Source: Pseudomonas sp. SG20056 (GTDB lineage Bacteria > Pseudomonadota > Gammaproteobacteria > Pseudomonadales > Pseudomonadaceae). Taken from it: a DNA stretch of 64,000 bases. A model generated the notes under the pieces. It was not told where the DNA came from. It searched no databases and was given only the letters and a program-made list of their open reading frames with translations. The translations under genes and the position numbers were made by a program. This document shows positions 45,233 to 55,357 of the stretch, piece by piece. Position 1 is the stretch's first letter. Each line of letters starts with the position of its first letter. Location of the stretch: positions 682,001 to 746,000 of the forward strand of contig NZ_CP134499.1 in assembly GCF_031764535.1 (NCBI RefSeq). Direction: 5' to 3'.

Positions 45233-47164
45233 ATGGGCTTGTGGAAACGCAGCATCCAGTGGCAGCTAATTCTCAGCATGGGCGCGGCCCTGCTCGCCAG
45301 TATTCTGATCGTGGTAGGCGTCTACTCCGCAGTGGTCAATCGCCTGACTGAGCGCTTCCTGGTCGAAGAGGCCTTGCCGGCGCGGGTGCTGGCGATTCGT
45401 AACGATCTGGAGCGGGTGCTGACCGCGCCAATCACCGCCAATGCCGGGATTGCTGGCAATGCCTTTATTCAAGACTGGCTGGCGGCCGGCGAAGAGGAAG
45501 GCCAGCGCGATGCCGTGGCACGTTACCTGGAGGGCGTGCGCGAGCAGCAGAACGCCTTGACCACTTCGATTGCCGTGCTGGACAGCGGCAACTATTTCAC
45601 CGGTGCGGGCCTGGCTCGGGTGATCAGCCGTGATCAGCCGGAAAACCAGTGGTTCTACAAGCTGGTCGACAGCAGCCGCGATCAGGTGCTGGAAATCGAT
45701 ATCGACAAGGGTACGCGACTGCCGACCCTGTTTATCAACCAGCGGATCAAGCAGGGCGGCAAAACCCTCGGCGTTTCCGGATTGGGTTTCAGCCTCAAGG
45801 CCATGTCGGAAATGATTCGCGACTTTCGTTTTGGTGAGCGCGGTCAGGTGTTTCTGATTGATGCCCAGGGCGAGGTCAAAGTGCACCCCCAGGCCGACCT
45901 GAGTGGCAGTGGCCGCCTCGCTGAACTGTTTGGCAAGGCGCCCGCTGATGAGCTGTTGGGCAGCGGTGGCAAGGCGGTACGTTTCGAGCGTGATGGTGAA
46001 ACCTACCTGGCGGTGGCGCAGAAACTCTCCAGCCTTGACTGGTTGCTGGTCAGCGAGGTGCCGGAAGCGGAAATCTATGCCGAGGCGCGCCAGGCGCTCC
46101 TGATGACCAGCGCTATCGGGGTTGGTGTGGCCTTGCTGTTCCTCGGCCTGGTGGTGCTATTGGCGCGTGGCCTGGTCCGGCCGATTCGTCAGGTGACCGC
46201 GGCACTGGTGGAAATCGGCGGTGGCGGTGGCGACCTGACCCGTCGTCTGGATGAATCCCGCGAGGATGAGCTGGGCGATCTGGCCCGTGGTTTCAATCGG
46301 TTTATCGGCGGTCAGCGCAGCCTGATCAGCGATGTGCTGGCGACCAGCGAGCGTTTGCGCGCCTCGGTTAGTCAGGTGGCGCAGGTGGTCGACAACACCG
46401 CCGGACGCTCTAGCCAGCAACAGGAAATGACCGATATGGTCGCCACGGCGGTGCACGAGATGGGCCTGACCGTGCAGGAAATCGCCCGGAATGCCAGCAG
46501 TGCCGCGCATGCCTCGCAGTCGGCGCGCGATGAAGCGCAGCAAGCGCGCAAGGTGGTTGGCCAGTCGATCAGCCATATTGAGAGCATGTCCGCTGATATC
46601 GGCGGTGCAGCGGCGGCGGTCAGCGAGCTGGCCGAGCAGGTGGCCTCGATTGATCAGGTGCTGGCGGTGATTCGCGGGATTTCCGAGCAGACCAACCTGC
46701 TGGCACTCAACGCCGCCATCGAAGCGGCGCGGGCAGGTGAGATGGGCCGCGGTTTTGCCGTGGTAGCTGATGAGGTGCGTACCCTGGCCAGTCGCACGCA
46801 GAGCTCCACCGATGAAATCCAGCAGATGATCCAGCGCCTCAAGCAGGGCGCTGAAACTGCCGTGAGCTCCATGCACGCCGGGCAGAGCGCCACCGGCACC
46901 GGGGTCGAGGCCAGTCAGCGTACCGGTCAGTCGCTCAGTGCAATCACCGAGCAGGTCGAGCGCATCAGCGATATGAACACCCAGGTGGCCGCTGCAACCG
47001 AGGAGCAATCGTCGGTGACCGAAGAGATCAACCGCAACGTGCAGGGCATCGCCGACCTGGCGCATGCCACCGCCGGTGAGGTGCAGGTGTGTAAAGAGGA
47101 CTGTCAGACCCTGCGTGGTCTGGCCGATGACCTGGCCAAGCAGATGAGCAGTTTCCGTTTGTAA
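45233..47164 (+). CDS. Methyl-accepting chemotaxis protein (dCache-HAMP-signalling)
   Basis: 643 residues. Helix 1 about 10-35, a large periplasmic dCache-like domain (about 36-285; the pattern [19 protein letters not shown] is typical), helix 2 about 285-308, HAMP and the cytoplasmic signalling domain with the conserved tip [20 protein letters not shown] and [18 protein letters not shown]. There is no C-terminal CheR-docking pentapeptide. AAGGTAACC precedes the ATG by a few bases. A periplasmic binding protein gene lies directly upstream and may present ligand to it. Confidence 0.95.
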   Translation: MGLWKRSIQWQLILSMGAALLASILIVVGVYSAVVNRLTERFLVEEALPARVLAIRNDLERVLTAPITANAGIAGNAFIQDWLAAGEEEGQRDAVARYLEGVREQQNALTTSIAVLDSGNYFTGAGLARVISRDQPENQWFYKLVDSSRDQVLEIDIDKGTRLPTLFINQRIKQGGKTLGVSGLGFSLKAMSEMIRDFRFGERGQVFLIDAQGEVKVHPQADLSGSGRLAELFGKAPADELLGSGGKAVRFERDGETYLAVAQKLSSLDWLLVSEVPEAEIYAEARQALLMTSAIGVGVALLFLGLVVLLARGLVRPIRQVTAALVEIGGGGGDLTRRLDESREDELGDLARGFNRFIGGQRSLISDVLATSERLRASVSQVAQVVDNTAGRSSQQQEMTDMVATAVHEMGLTVQEIARNASSAAHASQSARDEAQQARKVVGQSISHIESMSADIGGAAAAVSELAEQVASIDQVLAVIRGISEQTNLLALNAAIEAARAGEMGRGFAVVADEVRTLASRTQSSTDEIQQMIQRLKQGAETAVSSMHAGQSATGTGVEASQRTGQSLSAITEQVERISDMNTQVAAATEEQSSVTEEINRNVQGIADLAHATAGEVQVCKEDCQTLRGLADDLAKQMSSFRL

Positions 47165-47168
47165 GCGT

Positions 47169-47198
47169 ATGCCGGCGGCACGCCTGTGCCGCCGGCAT
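47169..47198. terminator. Hairpin between convergent chemoreceptor and cyclase genes
   Basis: ATGCCGGCGGCA and TGCCGCCGGCAT form a perfect 12-bp GC-rich stem with a 6-base loop filling the gap. There is no T-run on either side, so termination may be partial. Confidence 0.55.
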
Positions 47199-48319
47199 CA
47201 GGCCAGCTCTAGACGATTGCGCCCGGCAGCTTTGGCTTGATAGAGCGCATCGTCGACGCGCTTGAAGAACGCTTCGGCACTGCCGTCGCGCAGCATGTCA
47301 TAACACCCCACACCCAGGCTCGCGGTCAGCGGCAGAGTCGCTCCCGGTACGTTGAAGCCTTCGCGCTCCAGCTCCAGACGAAACTGCTCGGCCAGCAGGC
47401 GTGCCTGTTCCAGCGGGGTGTTGGGCATCAGGATGCCGAACTCTTCACCACCCAGGCGTAGCAGCGCGTCGCTGTCGCGGCGGAAGTTCTGGCGCATGCG
47501 TTCGGCAAAGTCGCTCAGGCAGCTGTCACCGCAGGCATGCCCGTACTCGTCGTTGATCCGCTTGAAGAAGTCGATATCCAGCAGTACCAGCGACAACGGC
47601 TGGCTCTGCCGCTGGGCGTTGGCCACCATCACCGGGAACAGACTGTTGAACTGATAGCGGTTACCCAGCTGGGTCAGGCTGTCAGTGCGGCTGAGGTGTT
47701 CGAGGCGTTCCTGTTGGTCGAGCAGCTGCAGCTCCAGGGCCAGGGTGTTGTGGTACTCGCGGTGGCTGCGGTTCAGCGCCAGTAGCAGGTAGCTCAAGTA
47801 GAAACTCAGGGTGATCAGGATGGCGTACTGCTCGCGCCATGCCAGAGCCAGGGTCAGCAGCCCCGGCAGATAAATCAGCAGCAGCGCGAGTATTGCGCGT
47901 TTCTTGCGCATGGCGAAGTTGAAGGCCAGCGCGGTGCTGAAGGCAATGGTGCTGAGGGTGGCGATGATCACCGAGCTGCTGAACAGCGGATTGTGTTGCG
48001 CCAGGGCGTGGGCCAGACCCCAGCTCAGCGCAGTAATCAGAATCAGGCTCCAGTGCAGATTAAGCCAACGGCTGAGTGATTCGTTGCTCTGCTCCTGAGG
48101 CAGGCGATGCAGTACGCGCAAGGCCAGCAGCAGGGCAAACAGAGCGATGCCGGCGACGCCTGGCAGCACCAGTGCGCCTGGGGCATCGCTGAAAATCCAG
48201 GTCAGCAGCCATGCCAGCAGGTAATAAATACCGCCGAGTGGCGAGCGGATGCGTGTGTCCTGCGCTTCGCGCCAGAGGGCGAAGGCATTTGGCTGGCGGG
48301 GGACTTGGACTTCAGTCAT
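47198..48319 (-). CDS. Membrane-bound GGDEF diguanylate cyclase
   Basis: 373 residues. The first 190 residues hold about six transmembrane helices (YYLLAWLLTWIFS, LVLPGVAGIALFALLLALRVL, LILITALSWGLAHALA and others) with no known sensor domain. The GGDEF domain follows a short coiled-coil; active site GGEEF, with RDSD five residues before, a complete I-site. It should produce c-di-GMP at the inner membrane. The signal it reads is unknown. It is monocistronic and converges on the chemoreceptor. Confidence 0.9.
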   Translation of the reverse strand: MTEVQVPRQPNAFALWREAQDTRIRSPLGGIYYLLAWLLTWIFSDAPGALVLPGVAGIALFALLLALRVLHRLPQEQSNESLSRWLNLHWSLILITALSWGLAHALAQHNPLFSSSVIIATLSTIAFSTALAFNFAMRKKRAILALLLIYLPGLLTLALAWREQYAILITLSFYLSYLLLALNRSHREYHNTLALELQLLDQQERLEHLSRTDSLTQLGNRYQFNSLFPVMVANAQRQSQPLSLVLLDIDFFKRINDEYGHACGDSCLSDFAERMRQNFRRDSDALLRLGGEEFGILMPNTPLEQARLLAEQFRLELEREGFNVPGATLPLTASLGVGCYDMLRDGSAEAFFKRVDDALYQAKAAGRNRLELA

Positions 48320-48805
48320 GGCCTGTGATCACAAAATAACGGCTTGATCGCAGCATAACCCTTTGCTTTTGAAAAAGCTGTCAGATTGCTATCGCGCCCT
48401 AGTGGGCTAAAACCAAATGGTGGGCTGTGGTTTATCCAGTCCTGAGTTGTGGCATGTCCGGCCAAACCGGTGGCCGTTCCGGGTGATGTCCTGGCGAATC
48501 GTGACGTGAGCTGCATTTATGGAGGTGAGCGAAACGCGCATCCGCCAGCCGACTTACTTGCTGACACGCAGCGGGCAAGGCCTATGGGTTCAGTAGGTGC
48601 AGGACTATCGGCAATTGATCAAGGAGGGTGGGGCGCAATAACGGCCTGGCGGTTGGGCGCGCAAGTTGCATCGCCACGTGCACTGATCATGCGCAGATGG
48701 GCCAGCGGCTTGCTGGCCATTGCATGGGCTGCTGGATGCGCCAAAAAGGTGCTGGGCGTGTTCCTGGCTGGGCAGGTGGTTGTTGATCAGTGCGTGAGGT
48801 GAACC
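48320..48805. other. 486-bp non-coding gap before the Bug-type binding protein
   Basis: No convincing gene. An open frame on the plus strand reaches 48802 with an AAGGAGGG at about 48620 but no start codon at the right distance. A short palindrome TGTGATCACA (48324-48333) touches the cyclase ribosome-binding region. GCCC-TAGT-GGGC forms a small hairpin at about 48397. It should contain promoters for both flanking genes. Confidence 0.5.
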
Positions 48806-49750
48806 ATGGCATTACTGCGTTTTCTGTTGTTGAGCGGCTGCCTGGGGTTGTTGTCGTGGCAGGTTCAGGCGGCAAGCTTTCCGGAGCGACCGCTGACCAT
48901 GATCATCGGTTATGCCGCAGGCGGCAGCACCGATTTGCAAGGGCGGGTGCTGGCCACCGTGCTGGAGGAGCAGCTAGGGCAGAAGGTCACGGTCAGCAAT
49001 ATTCCCGGTGCCGGCGGCGCGGCCTCGGCGGCGATGCTGGCCAGCAGTATTGAGCAGGGCTATGTGTTCCAGTTCGGCGGCTCGTCGGTGGTCAGCATTG
49101 CGCCGCTGCTGTCTCCAGCCTCCTATGGTCCGGACAGTTTTACCTATGTAGCAGGGCTGTCACTGGAGCAACCGGCTTTTGTCACCGGTTCTAAGCATGG
49201 CCTCCAGGATTGGCCTGGGTTGCTGGCCTATCTGCGCGCCACACCGGGGCAGATCTATGTCAGCCAGGCAGCGGAGGATCGGCTGATTATCCGTGCCCTG
49301 GCCAAGCGCGAAGGGCTGGAACTGCGGACTGTACCCACCTCCGGCGGCGCCGGGATGGCACCGCTGGTGCTTTCCGGCGATGCCGTGTTTGCCTACAGCG
49401 GTGGCACCCATACGGGTTACACCGAGTCTGGCGAAATGCGTGTACTGGCCAGCCTGGCCGATACCCGCCTGTTGGGCTACCCCGATGCGCCGACTCTGCG
49501 CGAGCTGGGTTACGACCTGGGCCTGCATACCATGCGCATTGTCATGGTACCGGCCAACACCCCTGCCGAGCAGGTCGAGATCCTGGCCGACGCCCTGGCG
49601 GTCGCGGCCAAGGACCCGCGCTTTATCGAGGTGACCGAGCAGCGTATTCGCCAGCCGGTGGTGTTTATGCGTGGCGATGAGATCAAGCCTATGCTGCTTA
49701 GACAGATGAACGAGTACCGCACACTGATTGATGACATTGGATTGCAGTAG
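48806..49750 (+). CDS. Bug/TctC-family periplasmic solute-binding protein (solitary)
   Basis: 314 residues. A signal peptide (LLSGCLGLLSWQVQA) is followed by the Bug fold: FPERPLTMIIGYAAGGSTDLQGRVLA is the family's N-terminal carboxylate-binding signature; TVSNIPGAGGAASAAMLA also fits. Family members bind carboxylates for tripartite tricarboxylate transporters, but tctA and tctB are absent here, and the next gene, 45 bases on, is a membrane c-di-GMP protein. A sensory use is possible. Confidence 0.88.
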   Translation: MALLRFLLLSGCLGLLSWQVQAASFPERPLTMIIGYAAGGSTDLQGRVLATVLEEQLGQKVTVSNIPGAGGAASAAMLASSIEQGYVFQFGGSSVVSIAPLLSPASYGPDSFTYVAGLSLEQPAFVTGSKHGLQDWPGLLAYLRATPGQIYVSQAAEDRLIIRALAKREGLELRTVPTSGGAGMAPLVLSGDAVFAYSGGTHTGYTESGEMRVLASLADTRLLGYPDAPTLRELGYDLGLHTMRIVMVPANTPAEQVEILADALAVAAKDPRFIEVTEQRIRQPVVFMRGDEIKPMLLRQMNEYRTLIDDIGLQ

Positions 49751-49795
49751 GCACCTACAGGGATTAGCTGACTGTGTTGTGACCCTGAGGCGCGG

Positions 49796-52534
49796 ATGCA
49801 GATGAGTAGTCGCAAGAGTTACATGTCGAAAGCGGCGCGTTGGGAGCTGAAGTTCTCGACGCGGATAGCGTTGCTGTTTGGCATGCTCGGCATGGTGGCG
49901 ATCACGGTGGTGATGGTTTACGCGCTGCGCACGGCTGAGGCCAACCTGCAAAGTGAAATTCGCAACAGCCTGGCGCAATACCAGCGCACCACTGTCAGCC
50001 TGATCAATAACCGTCTGCAGCTGCTTGAGGTGTATCTGCACAGCGCCTCGGCGCGGCGCACCGTCAGTGCCTTGTCGGAACAGGTTATGCCGGTTGAGAA
50101 AATCGCCGCCGACGTCGCCTTTATGTTCCAGGACGCCAATATCGATGCGCGCCTGGAGGTGTTTTTCCTGCTTGATCCAACGGGCAAGCTGGTGATGGAT
50201 GCCGGCCTGCCGTTGCATGACATCAAACCGCTGGTGGCGTCGCTGCGCTCGCCCATTCTCTATGCCCACGGCTGGACGCTGGTGCAGACCGGCGCACAGA
50301 GCGCCTTGATCAAGGCCACGCCGATTTTTGATCCCGCCACCGTGCAGCTGCGCGGCTATCTGTTTGTCGGCCTGGCTTTGGGACAGAACCGGGCATTTGT
50401 CCACGAGTTGAGTGCCAGTACCAAGCTGGATCTGCTGGTGCTCGGGCATGCCAAGCAGCCGCTGGTCTGGCAGGGCGACAGCGAGCTTGGACTCACTGGT
50501 GATGTAGCCCTGGATGATCTGGTACGCGATGGCCAGGGGCTTTATGTGCAGCGCTTTCCGATCAGCCTGACGGGTGTCGAAGAGCCGTTCTGGCTAGTGC
50601 TGGGGGTTTCCGATAGCCGCTTTGCTTCAATCTACGACAGCTACCTGCAATCGTTTCTAATCCTCAGTGGCGGTTTTCTACTGCTGTTGCTGGTGGCCGC
50701 CTGGCTGCTGCGCATCAGCCATGATCGGGCGATCAATCAGTTGCTCGGTTTTATCGAAGCCACCCAGGCCGGCAGCCGAGGGCTGCGCTTTCAGCCGACC
50801 GGGATCTATGAGTACAACCGTGTGGGTGTGGCGATGCAGCACATGGTGGAGGATCTGCACGTCGCAGCCACGGTGTTCGAATCGGCCGAAGGCATGGTGG
50901 TCACCGATGCCGAGCATGTGGTGCTGCGCGCCAACCCGGCGTTCACCCGTATGACCGGCTACAGCGAAAGCGAGGTGGTCGGCAGTACCCTGGATTACAT
51001 GCTGGCGCAGGGCAGTTTCGACATCGTGCGTGATGCCATGCTCGCGGCGTTGGCGCATGACGGCGCCTGGCAGGGTGAAATGCCCGGGCGGCGCAAGAAT
51101 GGGCAGGAATACCCGCAGTGGGTGAGCATTGCAGCGGTGCGCTGCGGCGCCGATGGGCAGCTGATCAACTACGTGATCACCCTGACCGATACCACTCAGC
51201 GCAAAGCCGCCGAGCAGCGCATCGAACAGTTGGCCTATTACGATCCGCTGACCCATCTGCCCAACCGCCGTTTGCAACGCGAGCGCCTGGAGTACGCCTT
51301 GCTGGCCAGTCAGGACAGCGAGCAGCGTGGGGCGGTGCTGTTTATCGATCTGGACGACTTCAAGACGCTGAACGATGCCCGTGGCCACGATATTGGCGAC
51401 CTGTTGCTGCAACAGGTGGCTGAGCGACTGACCAGCTGCGTGCGGCAAAGCGACAGCGTGGCGCGCATCGGCGGTGATGAGTTTGTCATCCTGCTGGAGA
51501 ACCTCGGGCTGGAGCCGGTCAATGCGGCGCAGCAGGCCGAGGCGATTGCCAGCAAGATTCTGCTGGCCTTGCGGCAGCCGTTTCGCATGGGCGAGATCGA
51601 GCACTTCAGTACCCTGAGTATCGGCATCGCCATGTTCAATGGCACCGGTGAGCCGTTGGATGACCTGCTGAAACAGGCTGATCTGGCTATGTATCAGGCC
51701 AAGGCACTGGGGCGTAACACCTGCTGTTTCTTCGAACCGCAGATGCAGCAGCGGGTGGTGCAGCGCGCCAGCCTGGAAAGCGACCTGCGCCAGGGGCTGC
51801 TGAAAAGCGAGTTTGTGCTCTATTACCAGGCACAGATCGATCAGCGGGAGGGGTTGCAGGGCGCGGAAGTGCTGCTGCGTTGGCAGCACCCGGAGCGCGG
51901 CCTGTTGGCACCGGGGGAAATCATTCCAGTGGCTGAGGGTAGCGGTCTGATTCTGCCGTTGGGCGAGTGGGTGCTGGAAACTGCCTGCGCGACACTGGCG
52001 CAGTGGGGGCGGCGGGCGCAAACCCGGCACCTCAGCCTGTCGGTGAATGTCAGTACCAAGCAGCTGCAGCAAGCTGATTTTGTCGAACAGGTGTTGCATA
52101 TCGTGCAGCGCAGCGGCTGCGACCCGAGCCGACTAAAGCTGGAAATTACTGAAAGCATGCTGCTCGATGGTCGCGCGGCGGTGATCGCCAAGATGGCCCG
52201 ACTCAAGGCTCACGGCGTGCGCTTTTCCCTGGACGACTTCGGCACCGGCTACTCGTCGCTGTCCTATCTCAAGACCCTGCCGCTGGATCAGCTGAAGATC
52301 GACCGTTCGTTTGTCTGCGACCTGTTGAGTGACCCGCTGGATGCGGATATTGCCCGCACCATCGTCTCGCTGGCTCATGCGTTGAAACTGGATGTGATTG
52401 CCGAGGGGGTGGAAACCCTGGAGCAGTCCGAGCGCCTGAGCAGCTTTGGTTGCACGCGCTTTCAGGGTTACTACTTCGGTCGTCCAGTGCCGCTGGAGCA
52501 GTTGTTTGCAGGGCAGCCGGTCAACGCCAGCTAG
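49796..52534 (+). CDS. Cache-PAS-GGDEF-EAL c-di-GMP signalling protein
   Basis: 912 residues (ATG at 49796 with GAGG upstream; a second ATG at 49802). Helix about 25-47, a periplasmic sensor domain (about 50-280), helix about 282-305, a short HAMP-like region, PAS (about 355-465), GGDEF (about 475-640) and EAL (about 650-905). The cyclase site GGDEF and I-site RQSD are intact. The EAL domain reads EVL at the first position (GAEVLLRW), a common active variant; NVST, EITES, DDFGTGYS, KIDRSFV and EGVET are all intact, so phosphodiesterase activity is expected. The Bug-type gene directly upstream suggests a ligand-linked signal. Confidence 0.93.
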   Translation: MQMSSRKSYMSKAARWELKFSTRIALLFGMLGMVAITVVMVYALRTAEANLQSEIRNSLAQYQRTTVSLINNRLQLLEVYLHSASARRTVSALSEQVMPVEKIAADVAFMFQDANIDARLEVFFLLDPTGKLVMDAGLPLHDIKPLVASLRSPILYAHGWTLVQTGAQSALIKATPIFDPATVQLRGYLFVGLALGQNRAFVHELSASTKLDLLVLGHAKQPLVWQGDSELGLTGDVALDDLVRDGQGLYVQRFPISLTGVEEPFWLVLGVSDSRFASIYDSYLQSFLILSGGFLLLLLVAAWLLRISHDRAINQLLGFIEATQAGSRGLRFQPTGIYEYNRVGVAMQHMVEDLHVAATVFESAEGMVVTDAEHVVLRANPAFTRMTGYSESEVVGSTLDYMLAQGSFDIVRDAMLAALAHDGAWQGEMPGRRKNGQEYPQWVSIAAVRCGADGQLINYVITLTDTTQRKAAEQRIEQLAYYDPLTHLPNRRLQRERLEYALLASQDSEQRGAVLFIDLDDFKTLNDARGHDIGDLLLQQVAERLTSCVRQSDSVARIGGDEFVILLENLGLEPVNAAQQAEAIASKILLALRQPFRMGEIEHFSTLSIGIAMFNGTGEPLDDLLKQADLAMYQAKALGRNTCCFFEPQMQQRVVQRASLESDLRQGLLKSEFVLYYQAQIDQREGLQGAEVLLRWQHPERGLLAPGEIIPVAEGSGLILPLGEWVLETACATLAQWGRRAQTRHLSLSVNVSTKQLQQADFVEQVLHIVQRSGCDPSRLKLEITESMLLDGRAAVIAKMARLKAHGVRFSLDDFGTGYSSLSYLKTLPLDQLKIDRSFVCDLLSDPLDADIARTIVSLAHALKLDVIAEGVETLEQSERLSSFGCTRFQGYYFGRPVPLEQLFAGQPVNAS

Positions 52535-52566
52535 GCGACCGGAAGCGGCCGCCCATTGCGCAACAC

Positions 52567-53418
52567 CTAGCGCAGAATCAGCAGCGCGCTGTTGCTGGTG
52601 CGCAGCAGGCTACTGGTGGTGCTGCCGACCAGGAACTGGCGAATCCGCGAGTGGCCATAGGCGCCCATGGCCAATAAATCAATGCCTTGCTCGAGCTGGT
52701 AGGCGTGCAGGGTGGGCTCCACCTCGCCGGCGCGAATCGCTAGATACACTGCGCTGGCCGAATCTTGCACGACATGTTCAGCGGCCTTGAGTCGCTCCCA
52801 GGCATCGCTGGTATCCGCACCGATCATCACCAGGTGACACGGCAGCCCCTTGAGCAGCGGGCTGGCGGCAATCATTTGCAGGCTCTTGCGCGCGGTGGCG
52901 CTGCCGTCATAAGCCAGCATGTAGCTTTGCGGTGCCTTGAACTCGCCGCAGCTGACCAGAATCGGCCTGTGCAGGGTTCGGATAACGTTCTCCAGATGGC
53001 TGCCGACCAGCTGGCTGAGGCTGTCGCTGGTCTTGCCCTGGCGGCCGATCACCAGCAGGCGGATATCGGTCTCCAGCTCCTGCAGGCACTCAACCAGATC
53101 GCCATGGCGCTGGCGCAGTTGCGCCGGCTCCACACCATCGGCCTGTACCCGCTCGCGGGCCGCTTCCAGCATTAGCCGGCCTTGTTCCATGGCCAGCGTG
53201 TGGCGCTGCTGATCAAGCTTGGCCAGCTCTTCGAGCAGGTGCTCGCGGCTGCCCAGGCCGATAGTACCGGACAGGTCCGGGCTGGCCGGGTACTGCACGT
53301 CATCCAGCACGTGCAGCAGGGTCAGCGGCGCACTCAGGCGCTGGCTGGCCCAGGCGGCGTAATCGCAGACCGCGCGGGTGGATTGCGAACCGTCGATACA
53401 TGCCATTACTTGGCTCAT
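52567..53418 (-). CDS. Tandem-domain universal stress protein
   Basis: 283 residues from the ATG at 53418, which AAGGAA precedes at proper distance. Two UspA domains (about 1-145 and 150-283). The second has a perfect ATP-binding GxxG-x9-GS (GAYG ... VGST); the first has GRQG with a ten-residue spacer before GS. This is the E-type tandem arrangement. It is 12 bases downstream of a SulP transporter gene, as an operon. Confidence 0.92.
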   Translation of the reverse strand: MSQVMACIDGSQSTRAVCDYAAWASQRLSAPLTLLHVLDDVQYPASPDLSGTIGLGSREHLLEELAKLDQQRHTLAMEQGRLMLEAARERVQADGVEPAQLRQRHGDLVECLQELETDIRLLVIGRQGKTSDSLSQLVGSHLENVIRTLHRPILVSCGEFKAPQSYMLAYDGSATARKSLQMIAASPLLKGLPCHLVMIGADTSDAWERLKAAEHVVQDSASAVYLAIRAGEVEPTLHAYQLEQGIDLLAMGAYGHSRIRQFLVGSTTSSLLRTSNSALLILR

Positions 53419-53430
53419 GGGCATTTCCTT

Positions 53431-54918
53431 TTAGTGGCCCGACAGCAGGTCGGTGGCGTTCTCTTTATCGTGCACCCCAAAGCGGTCGACGATGGTGGCG
53501 CTGGCCTCGTTCAGGCCCAGCACTTCGACTTCGGTGCCCTCGCGGCGCAGCTTGATCACGACCTTGTCCAGCGCGGCGACGGCGGTGATGTCCCAAAAGT
53601 GCGCGCGGGACAGGTCGATGGTGACCTTGCTTACGGCTTCCTTGAAATCAAAGGCGGCGATGAATTTTTCGGCAGAGCTGAAGAACACCTGCCCAACCAC
53701 CTTGTAGGTACGCTGGCGGCCCTCGCTGTCGAGTTCAGCGTTGATATAGAGGAAGTGGCCAATCTTGTTGGCGAAGAACATGGCAGCCAGCAGCACCCCG
53801 ACAAACACGCCGTAGGCCAGGTTGTGGGTGTATACGGTCACGGCCACGGTGGCGAGCATGACGATATTGGTGGAAAGCGGGTAGTGCTTCAGGTTGCGCA
53901 ACGAGTCCCAGCTGAAGGTGCCGATCGACACCATGATCATCACCGCCACCAGTGCGGCCATGGGAATCTGGCTGACCCAGTCGCTGAGGAATACCACCAT
54001 CAGCAACAACACCACGCCGGCCACCAGGCACGACAGCCGACCACGGCCGCCGGATTTCACGTTGATGACTGACTGGCCGATCATCGCGCAGCCCGCCATA
54101 CCGCCCAGCAGGCCGGAGGCGATATTGGCCACGCCCTGGCCTTTGCATTCGCGGTTCTTGTCGCTGTTGGTGTCGGTCAGGTCATCAATGATGGTCGCGG
54201 TCATCATCGACTCCAGCAGGCCCACCACAGCCAGCGCAGCGGCGTAGGGAAAGATGATGGCCAGGGTTTCAAACGTCAGTGGCACATCCGGCCAGAGGAA
54301 AATTGGCAAGGTGTCCGGCAACTCGCCCATGTCACCGACGGTGCGGATATCCAGGCCGAAATACATGGCCACGGCAGTCATCGACAGGATGCACACCAGC
54401 GGTGAGGGAATGACCTTGCCGAGCTTCGGCACATAGGGGAACAGGTAGATGATGGCCAGGCCCGCCGCGCACATGGCGTAGACCTGCCAGGTGACGTTGG
54501 TCAGCTCCGGCAGCTGGGCCATAAAGATCAGAATCGCCAGGGCGTTAACGAAGCCGGTGACCACCGAACGCGAGACAAAGCGCATCAGCGAGCCGAGCTT
54601 GAGGTACCCGGCGCCGATCTGCAGCACGCCAGTCAGCAGGGTCGCTGCCAGCAGGTATTCCAGACCGTGGTTTTTCACCAGGGTGACCATGACCAGTGCC
54701 ATGGCCCCGGTGGCAGCGCTGATCATGCCTGGGCGGCCACCGACAAAGGCGATCACCACGGCGATGCAGAAGGAGGCATACAGGCCGACCTTGGGGTCGA
54801 CCCCGGCGATGATCGAGAAGGCGATGGCTTCCGGGATCAGCGCCAGTGCCACCACCAGACCGGCGAGCACATCGCCGCGGATGTTAAAGAACCAGGTGTT
54901 TTTCAGGCTTTGCAGCAT
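53431..54918 (-). CDS. SulP-family anion transporter with STAS domain
   Basis: 495 residues from the ATG at 54918 (TGGAA upstream); a TTG at 54930 is unlikely. About 10-14 hydrophobic helices start at [20 protein letters not shown], and a cytoplasmic STAS domain lies at about 390-480 ([21 protein letters not shown]). SulP members import sulfate, bicarbonate or dicarboxylates; the substrate cannot be fixed here. No carbonic anhydrase gene is next to it. Confidence 0.92.
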   Translation of the reverse strand: MLQSLKNTWFFNIRGDVLAGLVVALALIPEAIAFSIIAGVDPKVGLYASFCIAVVIAFVGGRPGMISAATGAMALVMVTLVKNHGLEYLLAATLLTGVLQIGAGYLKLGSLMRFVSRSVVTGFVNALAILIFMAQLPELTNVTWQVYAMCAAGLAIIYLFPYVPKLGKVIPSPLVCILSMTAVAMYFGLDIRTVGDMGELPDTLPIFLWPDVPLTFETLAIIFPYAAALAVVGLLESMMTATIIDDLTDTNSDKNRECKGQGVANIASGLLGGMAGCAMIGQSVINVKSGGRGRLSCLVAGVVLLLMVVFLSDWVSQIPMAALVAVMIMVSIGTFSWDSLRNLKHYPLSTNIVMLATVAVTVYTHNLAYGVFVGVLLAAMFFANKIGHFLYINAELDSEGRQRTYKVVGQVFFSSAEKFIAAFDFKEAVSKVTIDLSRAHFWDITAVAALDKVVIKLRREGTEVEVLGLNEASATIVDRFGVHDKENATDLLSGH

Positions 54919-55357
54919 GGTCAATTCCAAAAACTGGGGTCCGCAGATGCACGCAAGAGCAGGGCGGATGGGCTAATAAAAAGCTCGGTACAACGATAGC
55001 AACGCAGCCTTGCGGCCAGCGCGCAGGGGCAGAGCTACGGCAGCGGGTAAGCCGGCCGGGCTATGCAAGGAGGGGGCGAAGCGCTATGGCGGCGTAGGCA
55101 GCCAGCGGGATGGTTGGGCCAGTGTCATATCGACCTGTCTCTATCCATTCGGGCGAAAAGGGCGCTCACCTTAACACATGCCTCCCGGCCGTCGCAGCCC
55201 GCGGGCTGTCGGCCCTGCGAGTTGAACTCATTAGCAGGCGTGCACTCCTACACCCGCAGCCCAGCGTCTGGCCCGACCATTCGGCACCCGCACAGCCGTG
55301 CTGTCATGTTCACGCAGCACACTGCTGTTTCCCGTAAGCACGCGAGTATGACTATTC
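54919..55357. other. 439-bp intergenic region upstream of the SulP operon
   Basis: No gene supported; the open frames here have no ribosome-binding site or recognisable product. It contains a perfect 14-bp palindrome CAGCCCGCGGGCTG (55195-55208). It should hold the divergent promoters of the SulP operon and the SdiA-regulated-type gene. Confidence 0.45.

Noticed and set aside
48324..48333. TGTGATCACA palindrome next to the cyclase start
   Set aside because: A CRP/Vfr site needs TGTGA-N6-TCACA; here the halves touch and the site overlaps the ribosome-binding region, so no regulator is assigned.
48449..48802. Open frame of 117 codons before the Bug-type gene
   Set aside because: No start codon at proper distance from the AAGGAGGG near 48620, irregular composition and no recognisable product; treated as non-coding.
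55195..55208. CAGCCCGCGGGCTG palindrome in the SulP upstream region
   Set aside because: Perfect but short and GC-only, expected by chance in this composition; no second copy or promoter next to it.
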